57,359 bases of DNA from an uncultured Bacteroidales bacterium (GTDB lineage: Bacteria > Bacteroidota > Bacteroidia > Bacteroidales > UBA932): positions 1 to 57,359 of the forward strand of contig ONCE01000014.1 in NCBI GenBank assembly GCA_900316245.1. Reading direction: 5' to 3'. Each line of letters starts with the position of its first letter. Position 1 is the first letter of the stretch. The notes under the pieces were generated by a model, which saw only the letters and a program-made list of their open reading frames with translations, was not told where the DNA came from and searched no databases. Both the position numbers and the translations under genes were made by a program. Below, piece after piece: positions 10,858 through 20,143 of this stretch.

Positions 10858-12314
10858 TAGTCTAATTTAGATTCAATATTGATTTTCAAAATTTTAGGCC
10901 ACGCCTGCCACTCGGGCATCCCTTCGGCACGGGGCTTTCCGTCCTTGGCAAAAGAGGTCCAGAGGGCACTTACGCGGTGACCCAGTTCAACAGCGTCCTC
11001 TCCCCCGCCGGTAAAGGTGCGGTGAAGGAGCACATTGTCAAAGACAAACGGGATCTCTATGCAGTGCGTGCTGCCCAGGGCGCCGTCCAGCACCGGCGAC
11101 TCCCAGGTGAACTGATAAAAGTACACGGGAGCGCAGCCGGCAGCCGTACGGTCTGCAGCCTGCTTGCGGGCCAGGGGCTTGAAGATAGGGTCTTCCTGAT
11201 CCCGGGTAAATTCATGATAGACCGTGCCGATGATTACGGGCACCTCCTTGGAAAGCGCCAGTCCTTCCGGAGAGGAAGGCTGGGCAGGGATAACCTCGCC
11301 ATCCACAACCGGGCACTGGCCAAAGAGCAGCTGGTCCAGAATGTTCTCCGGCAGGGCTCCGTCCTGGCGGGCCTCGGCCGTCACGTCCTGTACGGCCTTG
11401 CGGTAAGCCGCATACAGATTCTCGTAAGGGACGGACGCAATCTCGTCAATCTTGGCGGGAGAAATGCCCAGGTTGGCAACGGTAGCCGCACCAATGCGGC
11501 GGGAATACTTGGGGCTCATGAGGTTGGTGATGGAACCGCTCTGCACGATGGCCTTGTGGAAGAGGCCTTTGGCGGAAGGCATGGCCATCAGGGTGCTCAC
11601 CTTGCCGCCGCCGCCACTCTGACCGAAGATGGTCACGTTGGAGGGGTCTCCACCGAAATTGGCGATATTCGTCTTAACCCATTCCAGGGCTTTGACAATA
11701 TCCAGCATACCCACATTCCCGGAATGGGCGTATTTGGCACCATAACCGCTCAGGTCCAGGAAACCCAGGGCGTTGAGCCGGTGGTTCAGGGAAACCACCA
11801 CCACACCGTGGTCACGGGCCAGGTTGGTGCCGTCGTAGCCGGCCTGCTCCTGGCTGGAGCCCTCCGAGAAGCCGCCGCCGTGCAGCCACACCATCACGGG
11901 AAGCTTGCTGCCCGCCTTGATGCTGGAGGTCCACACATTCACGCGGAGGCAGTCCTCTCCGGGGTAACCGTCGTCCCAATGCATGGTAAAGGCCTGGTTG
12001 TCGTCTCTCCAACCGGCACGGTCCGGATGGGGGCTCACCGGGCCGTATGCGCGGCTGGCCCTCACCTCTTTCCAAGGTTCAGGATCTGTAGGCGACATGA
12101 AGCGGGCCGCATCACCATAAGGGATACCTTTATATATATATACCCCATCTTCCACGTAACCGGCCACGGGACCGGCCACAGTCTGAACGGTCGAAGCCTT
12201 GGCCGAAGTTTCAATACAGGAAGTACACGGAGATGCTTTCCTCTGAACGGGCTGTCCACAGGAAACCATCAAAAGTGTGATTGTCCAAATAGATAAGTTT
12301 AGTTTTAGTGACAT
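10857..12314 (-). CDS. Type-B carboxylesterase, lipoprotein
   Basis: 485 aa from the ATG at 12314, chosen because it begins directly with the signal peptide MSLKLNLSIWTITLLMVSCG (lipobox MVSC). Type-B carboxylesterase hallmarks are GYVEDGVYIYKGIPYGDA, EDCLRVNVWTS, VMVWLHGGGFSEGSS (oxyanion hole) and the nucleophile elbow TIFGQSGGGGK. A C-terminal region with STHCIEIPFVFDN carries the likely catalytic His. Such enzymes hydrolyse aryl or acyl esters. In this setting it may remove acetyl or hydroxycinnamoyl groups from plant glycan. It is the first gene after the divergent promoter region shared with the hybrid regulator. Confidence 0.92.
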   Translation of the reverse strand: MSLKLNLSIWTITLLMVSCGQPVQRKASPCTSCIETSAKASTVQTVAGPVAGYVEDGVYIYKGIPYGDAARFMSPTDPEPWKEVRASRAYGPVSPHPDRAGWRDDNQAFTMHWDDGYPGEDCLRVNVWTSSIKAGSKLPVMVWLHGGGFSEGSSQEQAGYDGTNLARDHGVVVVSLNHRLNALGFLDLSGYGAKYAHSGNVGMLDIVKALEWVKTNIANFGGDPSNVTIFGQSGGGGKVSTLMAMPSAKGLFHKAIVQSGSITNLMSPKYSRRIGAATVANLGISPAKIDEIASVPYENLYAAYRKAVQDVTAEARQDGALPENILDQLLFGQCPVVDGEVIPAQPSSPEGLALSKEVPVIIGTVYHEFTRDQEDPIFKPLARKQAADRTAAGCAPVYFYQFTWESPVLDGALGSTHCIEIPFVFDNVLLHRTFTGGGEDAVELGHRVSALWTSFAKDGKPRAEGMPEWQAWPKILKINIESKLD

Positions 12315-12335
12315 GGCTTGGTCTGTTTGTGTATG

Positions 12336-12343
12336 CAAAGGTG
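12336..12343 (-). promoter_or_regulatory. -7-like element for the carboxylesterase operon
   Basis: The minus strand reads CACCTTTG, one base off TAnnTTTG, 21 bp upstream of the carboxylesterase ATG in the divergent region shared with the hybrid regulator. No good -33 TTG is seen. Confidence 0.45.
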
Positions 12344-12406
12344 GAAAAAAGCACGAACACAGTCTTTTTCGCATTTTCAATTGTTTTTTCTACTGTTCAA
12401 AATGCT

Positions 12407-12414
12407 TATATTTG
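12407..12414 (+). promoter_or_regulatory. -7 element immediately upstream of the hybrid regulator
   Basis: TATATTTG is a perfect TAnnTTTG box that ends only 5 bp before the chosen ATG at 12420. The transcript would be leaderless or nearly so. A TTG lies at 12381 with 23-bp spacing, longer than the usual 19-21. Confidence 0.55.
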
Positions 12415-12419
12415 CCTCC

Positions 12420-15400
12420 ATGAATCGCAAATTTATTCCCCTCATTTTGGGTCTCCTGGCGTTAAGCGCCTGTGAATATAACGGAGGAGAAGTCCCCGTA
12501 CCGGAAGAAGGCAGCATTCAAGTGTCCAACCGCCTGTCCAACCAACGCGTCAACTGCATCACGGAAGATGCCGGTGGCCTCATCTGGATGGGCACGCAGC
12601 GCGGCCTCAACTGCTTTGACGGCCACGAATTCATCCAATTCTTCTGCACGGACGACACCCTGGGCCTGCCGGACAACCAGATCTACGCCCTTCATCCCTC
12701 CCCCAACGGCGCCGTATGGGTAACGGCCGTAGGCGGAGCTGCCGTCTCCACGCAGCAGGGAGTCTTTGTGCGAGTTCCCATCGAAGACGCCAACATCAAC
12801 CTCAACCATATCCTGGAAACCCGCAGCGGAAAACTGCTCTTCTCCAACGGCAACAATCTCCTTACCTATATTAAAAGTGAGAACGTCATCCGCCCGGCCA
12901 TCCGGGGCATGAACGCCTTCGGGGCACAATCCGTTTGCCTGGATGCCCAGGACCGCCTCTGGGTTATCACCGCCGGCGGCTGGGCCCTCAACTGTTACAA
13001 CGCAGAGGACTATTCCCTCCTGAGCACCACCCGTATCCCCTTTCAGGCCTACCACATAGCAGACGCCAAAGACGGCACCATCTGGCTGTCCGGAATGGGC
13101 AGTCTGGGCGTGTTAAGGGCCGAAGACGCCACCTGGCAACCCCTCCCCTCTTCCATCCAGGCCGAAAAGCGCCTGATGGGAGGAGATATCGACCAACTGT
13201 ATGCCCTGGACTCCGGCAATATGCTGCTGGGCACCATCGGCCATGGCTTTTTCCTCTATCAGAAGAATCTGGACCGCGTAGTCTTCCAGGCCGATGACGA
13301 TTTCCCGTACGACATTCCCGACGCAGAAATCCGTACCCTCTTCCTCGACAGCCGGGAAAACCTCTGGATGGGTACCACCGACAAAGGTTACAGCGTTTCC
13401 TACCATACCAAAAACCTGTTCAGCAGCAACAAGCCGCTGGTCAAGGAGTTCGAGGACAAGACCGTCACCGCCCTCTGCCCGGACCAGGACGGCAACCTCT
13501 GGATCAGCACCCTTATGGACGGCCTCTGGCGCTACAACCTGGCCACCCGCAAACTGGAACAGATTCCGCTGGAACCCTACATCCACGACAGCAGCCTGGG
13601 ATACATCCGCGTCAGCCGCATCCTATGCGACACGGACGGGGACCTCTGGCTGGTTTTCTCGGAAAAAATGCGCGTCCTCCGCTGCCGCTGGAACGGAAAA
13701 CAGCTGGTAACCGAAGACACCCTCTTCGCCTACTCCCCCATGGCCATCACCCAGGACGACCAGGGCTACATCTGGCTGGGCTGCTACAATCAGAACCTTA
13801 TCCGTTACAACAAGAATACCCGGGAAACCAAGTATATCAGCCTTTCGGACCAGTGGACCTATGTTTCCGACCTCGTGATGAAGGAACCCGGCCGGCTCAT
13901 CGTGGGCTGCTTCAACAGCCTGCCCAAGGAGGTCAACACCTACACCTTGGATGTCAGGGACATCACCATCACCGAGGAAGAATACAAAGACGCCGTGCGC
14001 CGTTCCGTCCTCATCCCCAACAAACTGTTCAAGGACAGCACTGGCGACATCTGGCTGGGGACCATCACCAACGGGCTCATCAAAAACGACCACCAGACCA
14101 ACCACAAGCATGCTGTAGAAGGCCTTCCCTGCCGGGATGTCACCTCCATTGAGGAAGACCTCCAGGGCAATATCTGGGTCTCCACCATGAACGGCCTGTC
14201 CAAATATGACCGTACCAACGGCCGCTTCCGCCATTTCATGAAGGAAGACGGAACCGGAGGAGACCAATACTCGGACCGTGCTTCCTGCATCCTGCCGGAC
14301 GGCACGCTGGTATTTGGCGGCACCCATGGCCTGACGTGGTTCCACCCCTTGGACGCTCCCGCCAAGCGCTCCGTCCCGCTGGCCTTCGAATACCTGACCA
14401 TCCACAACCAGATGGTCCAGCCCTGCGAAGGCGGGCCCATTGACAAAATCCTGGCCGCCAAGCCGGTCATTACCATCCGGAACAACCACAATGCCTTCAG
14501 CATCACGTTCTGCGCCCTCGAGTACAGCGACTTCGACCAGGTGCGCTACGCCTACAAACTGGAAGGCCTTGACAAGGACTGGATCCGCATCAACACCCAG
14601 CACAGCGCATACTTCTCCAACCTGCCTCCCGGCAAGTACAAATTCCGTGTGCTCATAACCAATTCCAGTCAGAGCATTACCCCCACCGAGGACTTCCTCA
14701 ACATCCACGTACTGCCGCCGTGGTACCGCAGCGGCTGGGCCAACCTGGTCTGGTGTCTGCTAGGCCTCTTCCTGCTGGCCGTAGCCTTTACCTTCGTCCG
14801 GCACATCCGCCGCGTCCGCAGGGAAGCCGCCCGCCGCATCTGGCAGGTGCGCCGTGAAAGGGAAAAGGCCGAAGAAGCCGAAAAGGCCGAAAAGGAACTC
14901 AACAAGATCCAGCAGAACTACTTTGCCAACGTGGCCCACGAGTTCCGCACCCCGCTTACGATGATTGCCGGCCCTGCCCAGCAGCTTTCGGATTCCGAGG
15001 TCATCCAGGGGCAGGACAAGAAACTCGTTGACATTATCCACCGCAACGCCACCTGGCTGCTCTCCCTGGTGAACCAGCTGCTGGACTTCAACCGCATCGG
15101 CAACAGCAAGCTGCAGATGAAGGTAGCCAACATAGACATTGTGCAGCCGCTGAAGGATACCGCCGACCTGTTTGGCTTCAACGCCAAGACCAAGGGCATA
15201 GAACTCAACACCTATGGACTGGAAGAACCCTTCTCCATGTGGGTAGACGCCGACAAGGTGCAGAAGATAGTGATGAACCTGCTGTCCAATGCCCTCAAGT
15301 TCACCCCCGCCGGAGGCCGTGTCTCCCTCTCCTTCGACGTCCTGAACCGGGCCGATGCCCTTCGCCGCTTCCCCCTCACCCAGGCCGACCAGGACACCCA

Positions 15401-16478
15401 GTGGGCCTGCATCAGCGTAGCGGACAGCGGCCCCGGCATCCCGGAAGACCAGTTGGAAAAGATTTTCGAGCGCTACTATCAGTCCGAGGCCGGCAAGAAA
15501 TCCTATGGCTCCGGCATCGGCCTGTATTATGCCCGCATGCTGTGCACCCTGCACCACGGCTACATCAAGGCCTGGAACCGGCCCGAAGGCGGAGCCCTGT
15601 TCTCCATGGCCATTCCCGTGAACGAAGCCTCCTACACGGAGGAGGAGCGCACCACCCAGGCACCGCTGCTCCAGACCCATCAGCTGGCCCAGGACATCAC
15701 GGACGAGACGGCGGAGGAAGAGGCCAACAAGAAGCACATCGTGGTCATTGACGACGATATCGACATTGCCAACTACCTGAAGGTGATGTTGAAGCCCCAC
15801 TACAAGGTAACCCTCTACTACGACGGAGACAGCGCCCTCAAGGGAATGGCCGAAGACACCCCGGACCTCATCATCTCCGACGTGGTGATGCCCGGAATGG
15901 ACGGCTACGAGGTGTGCCGCCGCATCAAGGCAGACCTCCAGCTGAGCCACGTTCCCGTGGTGCTGGTTACCGCCAAAGTAGCCGTGGAGAACCAGGTGGA
16001 AGGCCTGGACAAGGGCGCCGACGCCTATGTGACCAAGCCCTTCCAGCCCGCCTACCTGATGGCCCTCATCAAGTCCCTGCTGGAAAACCGCGAAAAACTC
16101 CGCCGCCAGCTGGGCAGCGCCACTTCCACGGAAGACATCGCCCCCGAGGCCCTGTCCCCGCGCGACGCCGCCTTTATGAAGGAACTCTACGAACTAATGG
16201 AAAAGGAACTGGCCAACGCAGACCTCGACATTGTCCAGATTACGGAAATGATGAAGATCTCCCGTACCAAATTCTATTATAAGGTAAAGGGACTCACCGG
16301 AGAGAACCCGTCCGTGTTCTTCAAGCGTTACAAACTCAACCGTGCCGCCGACCTCCTCAAGGAAGGCAAGCACAATATGAGCGAGATAGCCTGGATGACC
16401 GGGTTCAACACCCTCTCCCACTTCTCCACTTCCTTCAAGAAACAGTTCGGAGTTCCGCCTTCCGAGTACGTAGGATAA
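12420..16478 (+). CDS. Hybrid two-component system sensor histidine kinase/response regulator
   Basis: 1352 aa from the ATG at 12420; longer upstream starts give no signal peptide. The start MNRKFIPLILGLLALSAC resembles a lipoprotein signal. The domains in order are a periplasmic beta-propeller sensor (repeats of the type GLIWMGTQRGLNCFDG, residues 35-690), a Y_Y_Y domain (KLEGLDKDWIRI), one membrane segment at about 772-795, a HisKA domain with His840 (NVAHEFRTPL), an ATPase domain (NLLSNALKFTP, DSGPGIP), a receiver with Asp1154 (IISDVVMPGMDGYE) and a C-terminal AraC-type DNA-binding domain. All catalytic residues are present. It is divergent from the esterase/susCD genes, which it should activate on sensing an oligosaccharide. 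Confidence 0.96.
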   Translation: MNRKFIPLILGLLALSACEYNGGEVPVPEEGSIQVSNRLSNQRVNCITEDAGGLIWMGTQRGLNCFDGHEFIQFFCTDDTLGLPDNQIYALHPSPNGAVWVTAVGGAAVSTQQGVFVRVPIEDANINLNHILETRSGKLLFSNGNNLLTYIKSENVIRPAIRGMNAFGAQSVCLDAQDRLWVITAGGWALNCYNAEDYSLLSTTRIPFQAYHIADAKDGTIWLSGMGSLGVLRAEDATWQPLPSSIQAEKRLMGGDIDQLYALDSGNMLLGTIGHGFFLYQKNLDRVVFQADDDFPYDIPDAEIRTLFLDSRENLWMGTTDKGYSVSYHTKNLFSSNKPLVKEFEDKTVTALCPDQDGNLWISTLMDGLWRYNLATRKLEQIPLEPYIHDSSLGYIRVSRILCDTDGDLWLVFSEKMRVLRCRWNGKQLVTEDTLFAYSPMAITQDDQGYIWLGCYNQNLIRYNKNTRETKYISLSDQWTYVSDLVMKEPGRLIVGCFNSLPKEVNTYTLDVRDITITEEEYKDAVRRSVLIPNKLFKDSTGDIWLGTITNGLIKNDHQTNHKHAVEGLPCRDVTSIEEDLQGNIWVSTMNGLSKYDRTNGRFRHFMKEDGTGGDQYSDRASCILPDGTLVFGGTHGLTWFHPLDAPAKRSVPLAFEYLTIHNQMVQPCEGGPIDKILAAKPVITIRNNHNAFSITFCALEYSDFDQVRYAYKLEGLDKDWIRINTQHSAYFSNLPPGKYKFRVLITNSSQSITPTEDFLNIHVLPPWYRSGWANLVWCLLGLFLLAVAFTFVRHIRRVRREAARRIWQVRREREKAEEAEKAEKELNKIQQNYFANVAHEFRTPLTMIAGPAQQLSDSEVIQGQDKKLVDIIHRNATWLLSLVNQLLDFNRIGNSKLQMKVANIDIVQPLKDTADLFGFNAKTKGIELNTYGLEEPFSMWVDADKVQKIVMNLLSNALKFTPAGGRVSLSFDVLNRADALRRFPLTQADQDTQWACISVADSGPGIPEDQLEKIFERYYQSEAGKKSYGSGIGLYYARMLCTLHHGYIKAWNRPEGGALFSMAIPVNEASYTEEERTTQAPLLQTHQLAQDITDETAEEEANKKHIVVIDDDIDIANYLKVMLKPHYKVTLYYDGDSALKGMAEDTPDLIISDVVMPGMDGYEVCRRIKADLQLSHVPVVLVTAKVAVENQVEGLDKGADAYVTKPFQPAYLMALIKSLLENREKLRRQLGSATSTEDIAPEALSPRDAAFMKELYELMEKELANADLDIVQITEMMKISRTKFYYKVKGLTGENPSVFFKRYKLNRAADLLKEGKHNMSEIAWMTGFNTLSHFSTSFKKQFGVPPSEYVG

Positions 16479-16489
16479 AGATTTATTCC

Positions 16490-16497
16490 TATCTTTG
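16490..16497 (+). promoter_or_regulatory. -7 element of the DUF1538/PII operon
   Basis: TATCTTTG, a perfect -7 box, ends 7 bp before the ATG at 16505. The mRNA would have almost no leader. No clear -33 TTG. Confidence 0.55.
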
Positions 16498-16504
16498 CAA
16501 AGAT

Positions 16505-18040
16505 ATGAACTCTGTTTGGAAATCGCTCGGGAGTAAACTCAAGGAAGCCCTCATTTCGGTTATGCCGGTGAGCATCCTTGTGTTTGCCCTGTCGGTCACG
16601 CCTTGGGTAAACATCTCCACGGATGAACTCTTTGTGTTTGTGGTGGGAGCCCTCCTGCTGGTACTGGGAATCGGCCTTTTCAATCTGGGGGCCGATATGG
16701 CCATGACCCCTATGGGCCAGTACATCGGCCAGGGTCTGACCGCCTCCAAGCGGCTGGGCGTCCTGCTGGGCGTGGGCTTCGTGATGGGCCTTCTCATCAC
16801 CATAGCTGAACCGGACCTCTCCGTGCTGGCAGAACAGGTGAAGGCCGTGATGGACGGCAACCTGCTCATAGGCACCGTAGGATTGGGCGTGGGCCTGCTG
16901 CTGATGATGGGCATCTACAAAATCCTCTTCCACGAGGATCTTGTGAGTATGCTGCTGTTCCTGTATATGGTCCTTTTCTGCCTGCTGGCCCTCCTCATAG
17001 ACAACGGCAAGGGTTCTCTGATGGCCCTGTCCTTCGACTCCGGCGGCGTTACCACCGGTCCCATCACCGTACCCTTCATTATGGCCCTGGGCGTAGGTAT
17101 CGCCCTTACCGTGGGCGGCCGCAATTCCAGTGAAAACAGTTTCGGCCTCATTGCCCTCTGCTCGGTGGGTCCCATCCTGGCGGTGCTGCTGCTCTCCCTC
17201 TTCTCCAAAGGGGAGCTCAACTACACCATCCCGGACTATTCCATGGGCAACATCCTGTCGGAAGGCACGGAAGACGTCTTCTTTGACAAAGCCATCGATG
17301 TCATCCGCTCGCTGGGTCTGGTGGTGGTCTCCTTCTTCGTCATCCAGTTCCTGGCCCTCAAACTGCCCAAGACCAAGATCGTGCAGATACTCTTCGGCAT
17401 TGGATATACTTTCATCGGCCTGGTGCTTTTCCTGGCGGCCGTTGAGATAGCCTTTATGCCCCTGGGCTTCCAGATTGGCGCCCAACTTTCTACCCATCAC
17501 CCCGCCATCATCATCGGCTTTGCCTTCATCATCGGCAACGTGGTGGTGCTGGCCGAGCCTGCCGTCCACGTCCTCAACAGCCAGGTGCAGGAAATCACCG
17601 GAGGAGAAGTCTCCCGGCACCAGATGATGATGGCCCTGTCCATCGGCGTGGGCCTTTCCATCGGCCTGTCTGTCCTTCGCGTATATTTGGGTTTCTCGGT
17701 GCTGTATTACCTGATTCCTGGTTACATCCTGTCGCTGGGAATGTCTTTCTATGTGCCCAAGATCTATACGGCCATCGCTTTTGACTCCGGTGGTGTAGCC
17801 AGCGGTCCCCTCACCTCCAGCTTCATCCTTCCTATGGTCATTGGCGTATGCTCCACGATGCAGGGAGAAAGCGCGGTGCTGGACTTTGCCTTCGGCGTAG
17901 TGGCTATGGTGGCTATGACGCCCCTCATCACCATCCAGACCCTGGGCTTCAGGTCGGAAATGGCCGTGCGCAGACGCAGCAACCTGGCCATGCGCCGCAT
18001 CCTGGAAGCCGGAGACGACCAGATCATCTACTTCGAGTAA
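16505..18040 (+). CDS. DUF1538-family polytopic membrane protein
   Basis: 511 aa, highly hydrophobic with about 12 or more membrane segments. The protein is an internal duplication: the pairs TIAEPDLSVLAEQV (about residue 100) and VLAEPAVHVLNSQV (about 348), and FDSGGVTTGP (about 177) and FDSGGVASGP (about 425), repeat at a spacing near 248 residues. This AEP plus FDSGG pattern is what I recognise as tandem DUF1538 domains. Function is not established; a transporter is likely from topology and the pseudo-symmetric repeat. It is followed after 3 bp by two PII-like genes, which suggests the transporter is gated by PII-type signal proteins much as AmtB is by GlnK. The substrate is unknown. Confidence 0.88.
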   Translation: MNSVWKSLGSKLKEALISVMPVSILVFALSVTPWVNISTDELFVFVVGALLLVLGIGLFNLGADMAMTPMGQYIGQGLTASKRLGVLLGVGFVMGLLITIAEPDLSVLAEQVKAVMDGNLLIGTVGLGVGLLLMMGIYKILFHEDLVSMLLFLYMVLFCLLALLIDNGKGSLMALSFDSGGVTTGPITVPFIMALGVGIALTVGGRNSSENSFGLIALCSVGPILAVLLLSLFSKGELNYTIPDYSMGNILSEGTEDVFFDKAIDVIRSLGLVVVSFFVIQFLALKLPKTKIVQILFGIGYTFIGLVLFLAAVEIAFMPLGFQIGAQLSTHHPAIIIGFAFIIGNVVVLAEPAVHVLNSQVQEITGGEVSRHQMMMALSIGVGLSIGLSVLRVYLGFSVLYYLIPGYILSLGMSFYVPKIYTAIAFDSGGVASGPLTSSFILPMVIGVCSTMQGESAVLDFAFGVVAMVAMTPLITIQTLGFRSEMAVRRRSNLAMRRILEAGDDQIIYFE

Positions 18041-18043
18041 GCT

Positions 18044-18415
18044 ATGGCACAGACAAGAAATATAGCCCCTATGAAACTGGAACTGCTGATGGCCGTGGTC
18101 CACAATGAGAAAGCCGCCTACTATTCCAGCATCATCCAGTCTCATCAGGCCAACATACAGTTTTCCATGGCCGCCAAGGGCACTACGCACCTGGTCCTGA
18201 GCTACCTGGGCTTCACGGAAGAGCCCAAGACCCTGCTGCTGAGTGTAGTAAGGGCCGACGAAGCCCCCAAGCTCATAGAGCAGCTGGAGGAAACGTTCAA
18301 AAAGGGAAAGAACTACAAAGGCGTGGCCTTTACCATCAAACTCACCAGCGTAATCGGCACCCTGGTGTACGGATTTTTAGCCAACGATAAACGAGCCGTC
18401 AAGGAGGAAGCATAA
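18044..18415 (+). CDS. PII-like protein (first of the pair)
   Basis: 123 aa, starting 3 bp after the DUF1538 stop. Residues from MKLELLMAVVHNEKAAYYSS onward fit a ferredoxin-like PII fold (beta-alpha-beta-beta-alpha-beta), with the second half VADEAPKLIEQ-like helix and GVAFTIKLTSVIG strand. It is clearly more divergent than classical GlnB/GlnK: the uridylylated T-loop tyrosine region is absent and the loop is short (KGTTHLVLSYLGF). The final hydrophobic stretch SVIGTLVYGFLA is unusual for PII. Likely role: soluble or membrane-contacting regulator of the DUF1538 protein. The ligand is unknown. The fold call comes from reading motifs, not a search. Confidence 0.65.
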   Translation: MAQTRNIAPMKLELLMAVVHNEKAAYYSSIIQSHQANIQFSMAAKGTTHLVLSYLGFTEEPKTLLLSVVRADEAPKLIEQLEETFKKGKNYKGVAFTIKLTSVIGTLVYGFLANDKRAVKEEA

Positions 18416-18416
18416 T

Positions 18417-18737
18417 ATGGCAGAAGCAATGAAATTGGAACTGGTGGTCTGCATTGTGAATGCAGGTTTCTCCCAGGTTGTAGTGGAAGCCGCCCGCAAG
18501 GCCGGCGCCCGTGGAGGCAGCATCATCCGTGGCCGCGGTACGGCCAACCCGGAGGCCGAAGAATTCTTTGGCGTCACCATCCAGCCCGACAAGGAGATTG
18601 TCCTCACCCTGGTGCCCTCCAGCATCAAGGACGAGGTCCTGAAAACCATCTACCAGGAAAGCGGCATTTCCAAGGAGGGCCAGGGCATAGCCTTCACCCT
18701 GCCGGTAGAACGCGCCACCACCATCCGCACGGAATAA
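18417..18737 (+). CDS. PII-family signal protein (second of the pair)
   Basis: 106 aa, 1 bp after the previous gene. It matches PII better than its neighbour: MKLELVVCIVNAGFSQVVVE for strand 1 and helix 1, GARGGSIIRGRGT leading into a shortened T-loop, IVLTLVPSSIKDEVLKTIY for the second half, and GQGIAFTLPVERATTI as the C-terminal strand in place of the GKIFVxxVExAxxIRTGE of GlnB. The ATP-contacting GxGxxF-like turn looks conserved as GQGIAF, while the T-loop uridylylation tyrosine is missing. A strong terminator follows directly, so the operon is DUF1538 plus two PII-like genes. Confidence 0.82.
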   Translation: MAEAMKLELVVCIVNAGFSQVVVEAARKAGARGGSIIRGRGTANPEAEEFFGVTIQPDKEIVLTLVPSSIKDEVLKTIYQESGISKEGQGIAFTLPVERATTIRTE

Positions 18738-18775
18738 AAAAATCCCTGGCCGCTTGGTCAGGGATTTTCTTTTAC
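18737..18775 (+). terminator. Rho-independent terminator after the PII-like genes
   Basis: A stem formed by AAATCCCTGGCC and GGTCAGGGATTT with a T-rich tail (TTTTCTTTT). An A run on the left side means it could also stop the converging purine permease transcript. Confidence 0.9.
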
Positions 18776-18789
18776 AGGCGTATTCCTAT

Positions 18790-20121
18790 TTAAATAAAGA
18801 TATACTTCAGGATGAACAGGATGGCCAACACCCACATGGTGATGGAGATGTCCTTGAAACGTCCGGCTACGGCGTGGCAGGCCACATAGGTGATGACACC
18901 GATGAGGATACCGTCACTGATGCTGTAGGCCAGGGGCATCATTACAATGGTGATGAAAGCCGGGATGGCCTTGCAGTAGTCGTCCCAGTGGATGCGCTTG
19001 ATGGAAGGCATCATCATCACGCCCACGATGATGAGGGCGGGAGCGGTGGCTGCGCTGGGGATGGCCAGGAACAGCGGGCTCAGGAACAGGGCCAGGGCAA
19101 AGCAGACAGCGGTGGAGAAGGCCGTGAGACCGGTGCGGCCCCCTTCACCCACGCCGGCGGCGCTTTCCACATAAGTGGTGGTGGTGGAAGTACCCAGGCA
19201 GGCACCTGTAACGGTAGCAATGGAATCGGCCAGGAACATCTTCTCCACATCGGGAACGTTGTCACGGGGACCGTCATCGGGGATGAGACCGGCACCCTGG
19301 TGCACGCCAATCAAGGTACCCATGGTGTCAAACATATCCACGAACAGGAAGGTGAACACAATCACCAGCATATCCAGGGATAAGACATTGTGCCACTCGA
19401 ACTTGCAGAAGATGGGGGCCACACTTTCCGGGAGGGATACAAAGCCGTTGAACCGGGTAATGGCTTCACCGGTGGCGGGATCCTTGATGAACAGGCCCAG
19501 GACGGCGGTAATCAGGATACCCAGCAGCATGCCGCCACGGATCTTGGCCATCACCAGACCGGAAGTGATGAACAGGCCCAGCATACCCAGCAGGGCGGTA
19601 CCTTCGGTAATCTTGCCCAAACCTACCAGGGTGGAATCGTTGTTCACGATGATACCGGCGTTCTGCATGCCAATAAAGGCGATGAACAGGCCGATACCGG
19701 CGCCGATGGCCTTCTTGAGCGTACCGGGAATGGCGTTCAGGAGCCAGGAGCGGACCTTGGTGACGGTAAGGACGATGAAGATAAGACCTTCCAGCAGAAC
19801 GGCCGTGAGGGCGAACTGCCAGGAGTAACCCATACCCAGGCATACGGTATACACGAAGAAGGCGTTCAGGCCCATACCGGGGGCCAGGGCAAACGGCTTC
19901 TTGGCGTAGAGAGCCATAACCAGCGTACCCACGATGGCAGCCAGGGCGGTAGCGGTGAAAACGCTGCCGGCAGGCATACCCGGAAGGGCGCTGAAGATGT
20001 TAGGGTTGACGGCCAGAATATAGGCCATGGTCAAGAACGTGGTGATACCGGCAAAAATCTCGGTCTTCGCGTTGTTCTTGGCAGAATCAAAACCAAAAAG
20101 TTTTTCAAACGCAGGCTTCAT
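18790..20121 (-). CDS. NCS2-family purine permease (AzgA/PbuG type)
   Basis: 443 aa from the ATG at 20121 (an alternative start 12 bp upstream adds MFHE). About 13 membrane segments. Motifs of the guanine/hypoxanthine/adenine group of NCS2 transporters are present: GITTFLTMAYILAVNPNI near the start, the substrate-site segment ALAPGMGLNAFF, and the TTTTYVESAAGVGEGGRTG signature. It imports purine bases with protons. It converges on the PII operon with a shared terminator and lies downstream of the DUF5020 and uracil permease genes, from which it is separated by about 90 bp holding an interspersed palindromic repeat. Confidence 0.93.
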   Translation of the reverse strand: MKPAFEKLFGFDSAKNNAKTEIFAGITTFLTMAYILAVNPNIFSALPGMPAGSVFTATALAAIVGTLVMALYAKKPFALAPGMGLNAFFVYTVCLGMGYSWQFALTAVLLEGLIFIVLTVTKVRSWLLNAIPGTLKKAIGAGIGLFIAFIGMQNAGIIVNNDSTLVGLGKITEGTALLGMLGLFITSGLVMAKIRGGMLLGILITAVLGLFIKDPATGEAITRFNGFVSLPESVAPIFCKFEWHNVLSLDMLVIVFTFLFVDMFDTMGTLIGVHQGAGLIPDDGPRDNVPDVEKMFLADSIATVTGACLGTSTTTTYVESAAGVGEGGRTGLTAFSTAVCFALALFLSPLFLAIPSAATAPALIIVGVMMMPSIKRIHWDDYCKAIPAFITIVMMPLAYSISDGILIGVITYVACHAVAGRFKDISITMWVLAILFILKYIFI

Positions 20122-20143
20122 TTCATGAAACAAAAAATGTTAT

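Noticed and set aside
16328-18190. Minus-strand frame of about 620 codons opposite the DUF1538 gene
   Set aside because: His/Gln/Gly-rich antisense product; the DUF1538 gene with its motifs and promoter is real.
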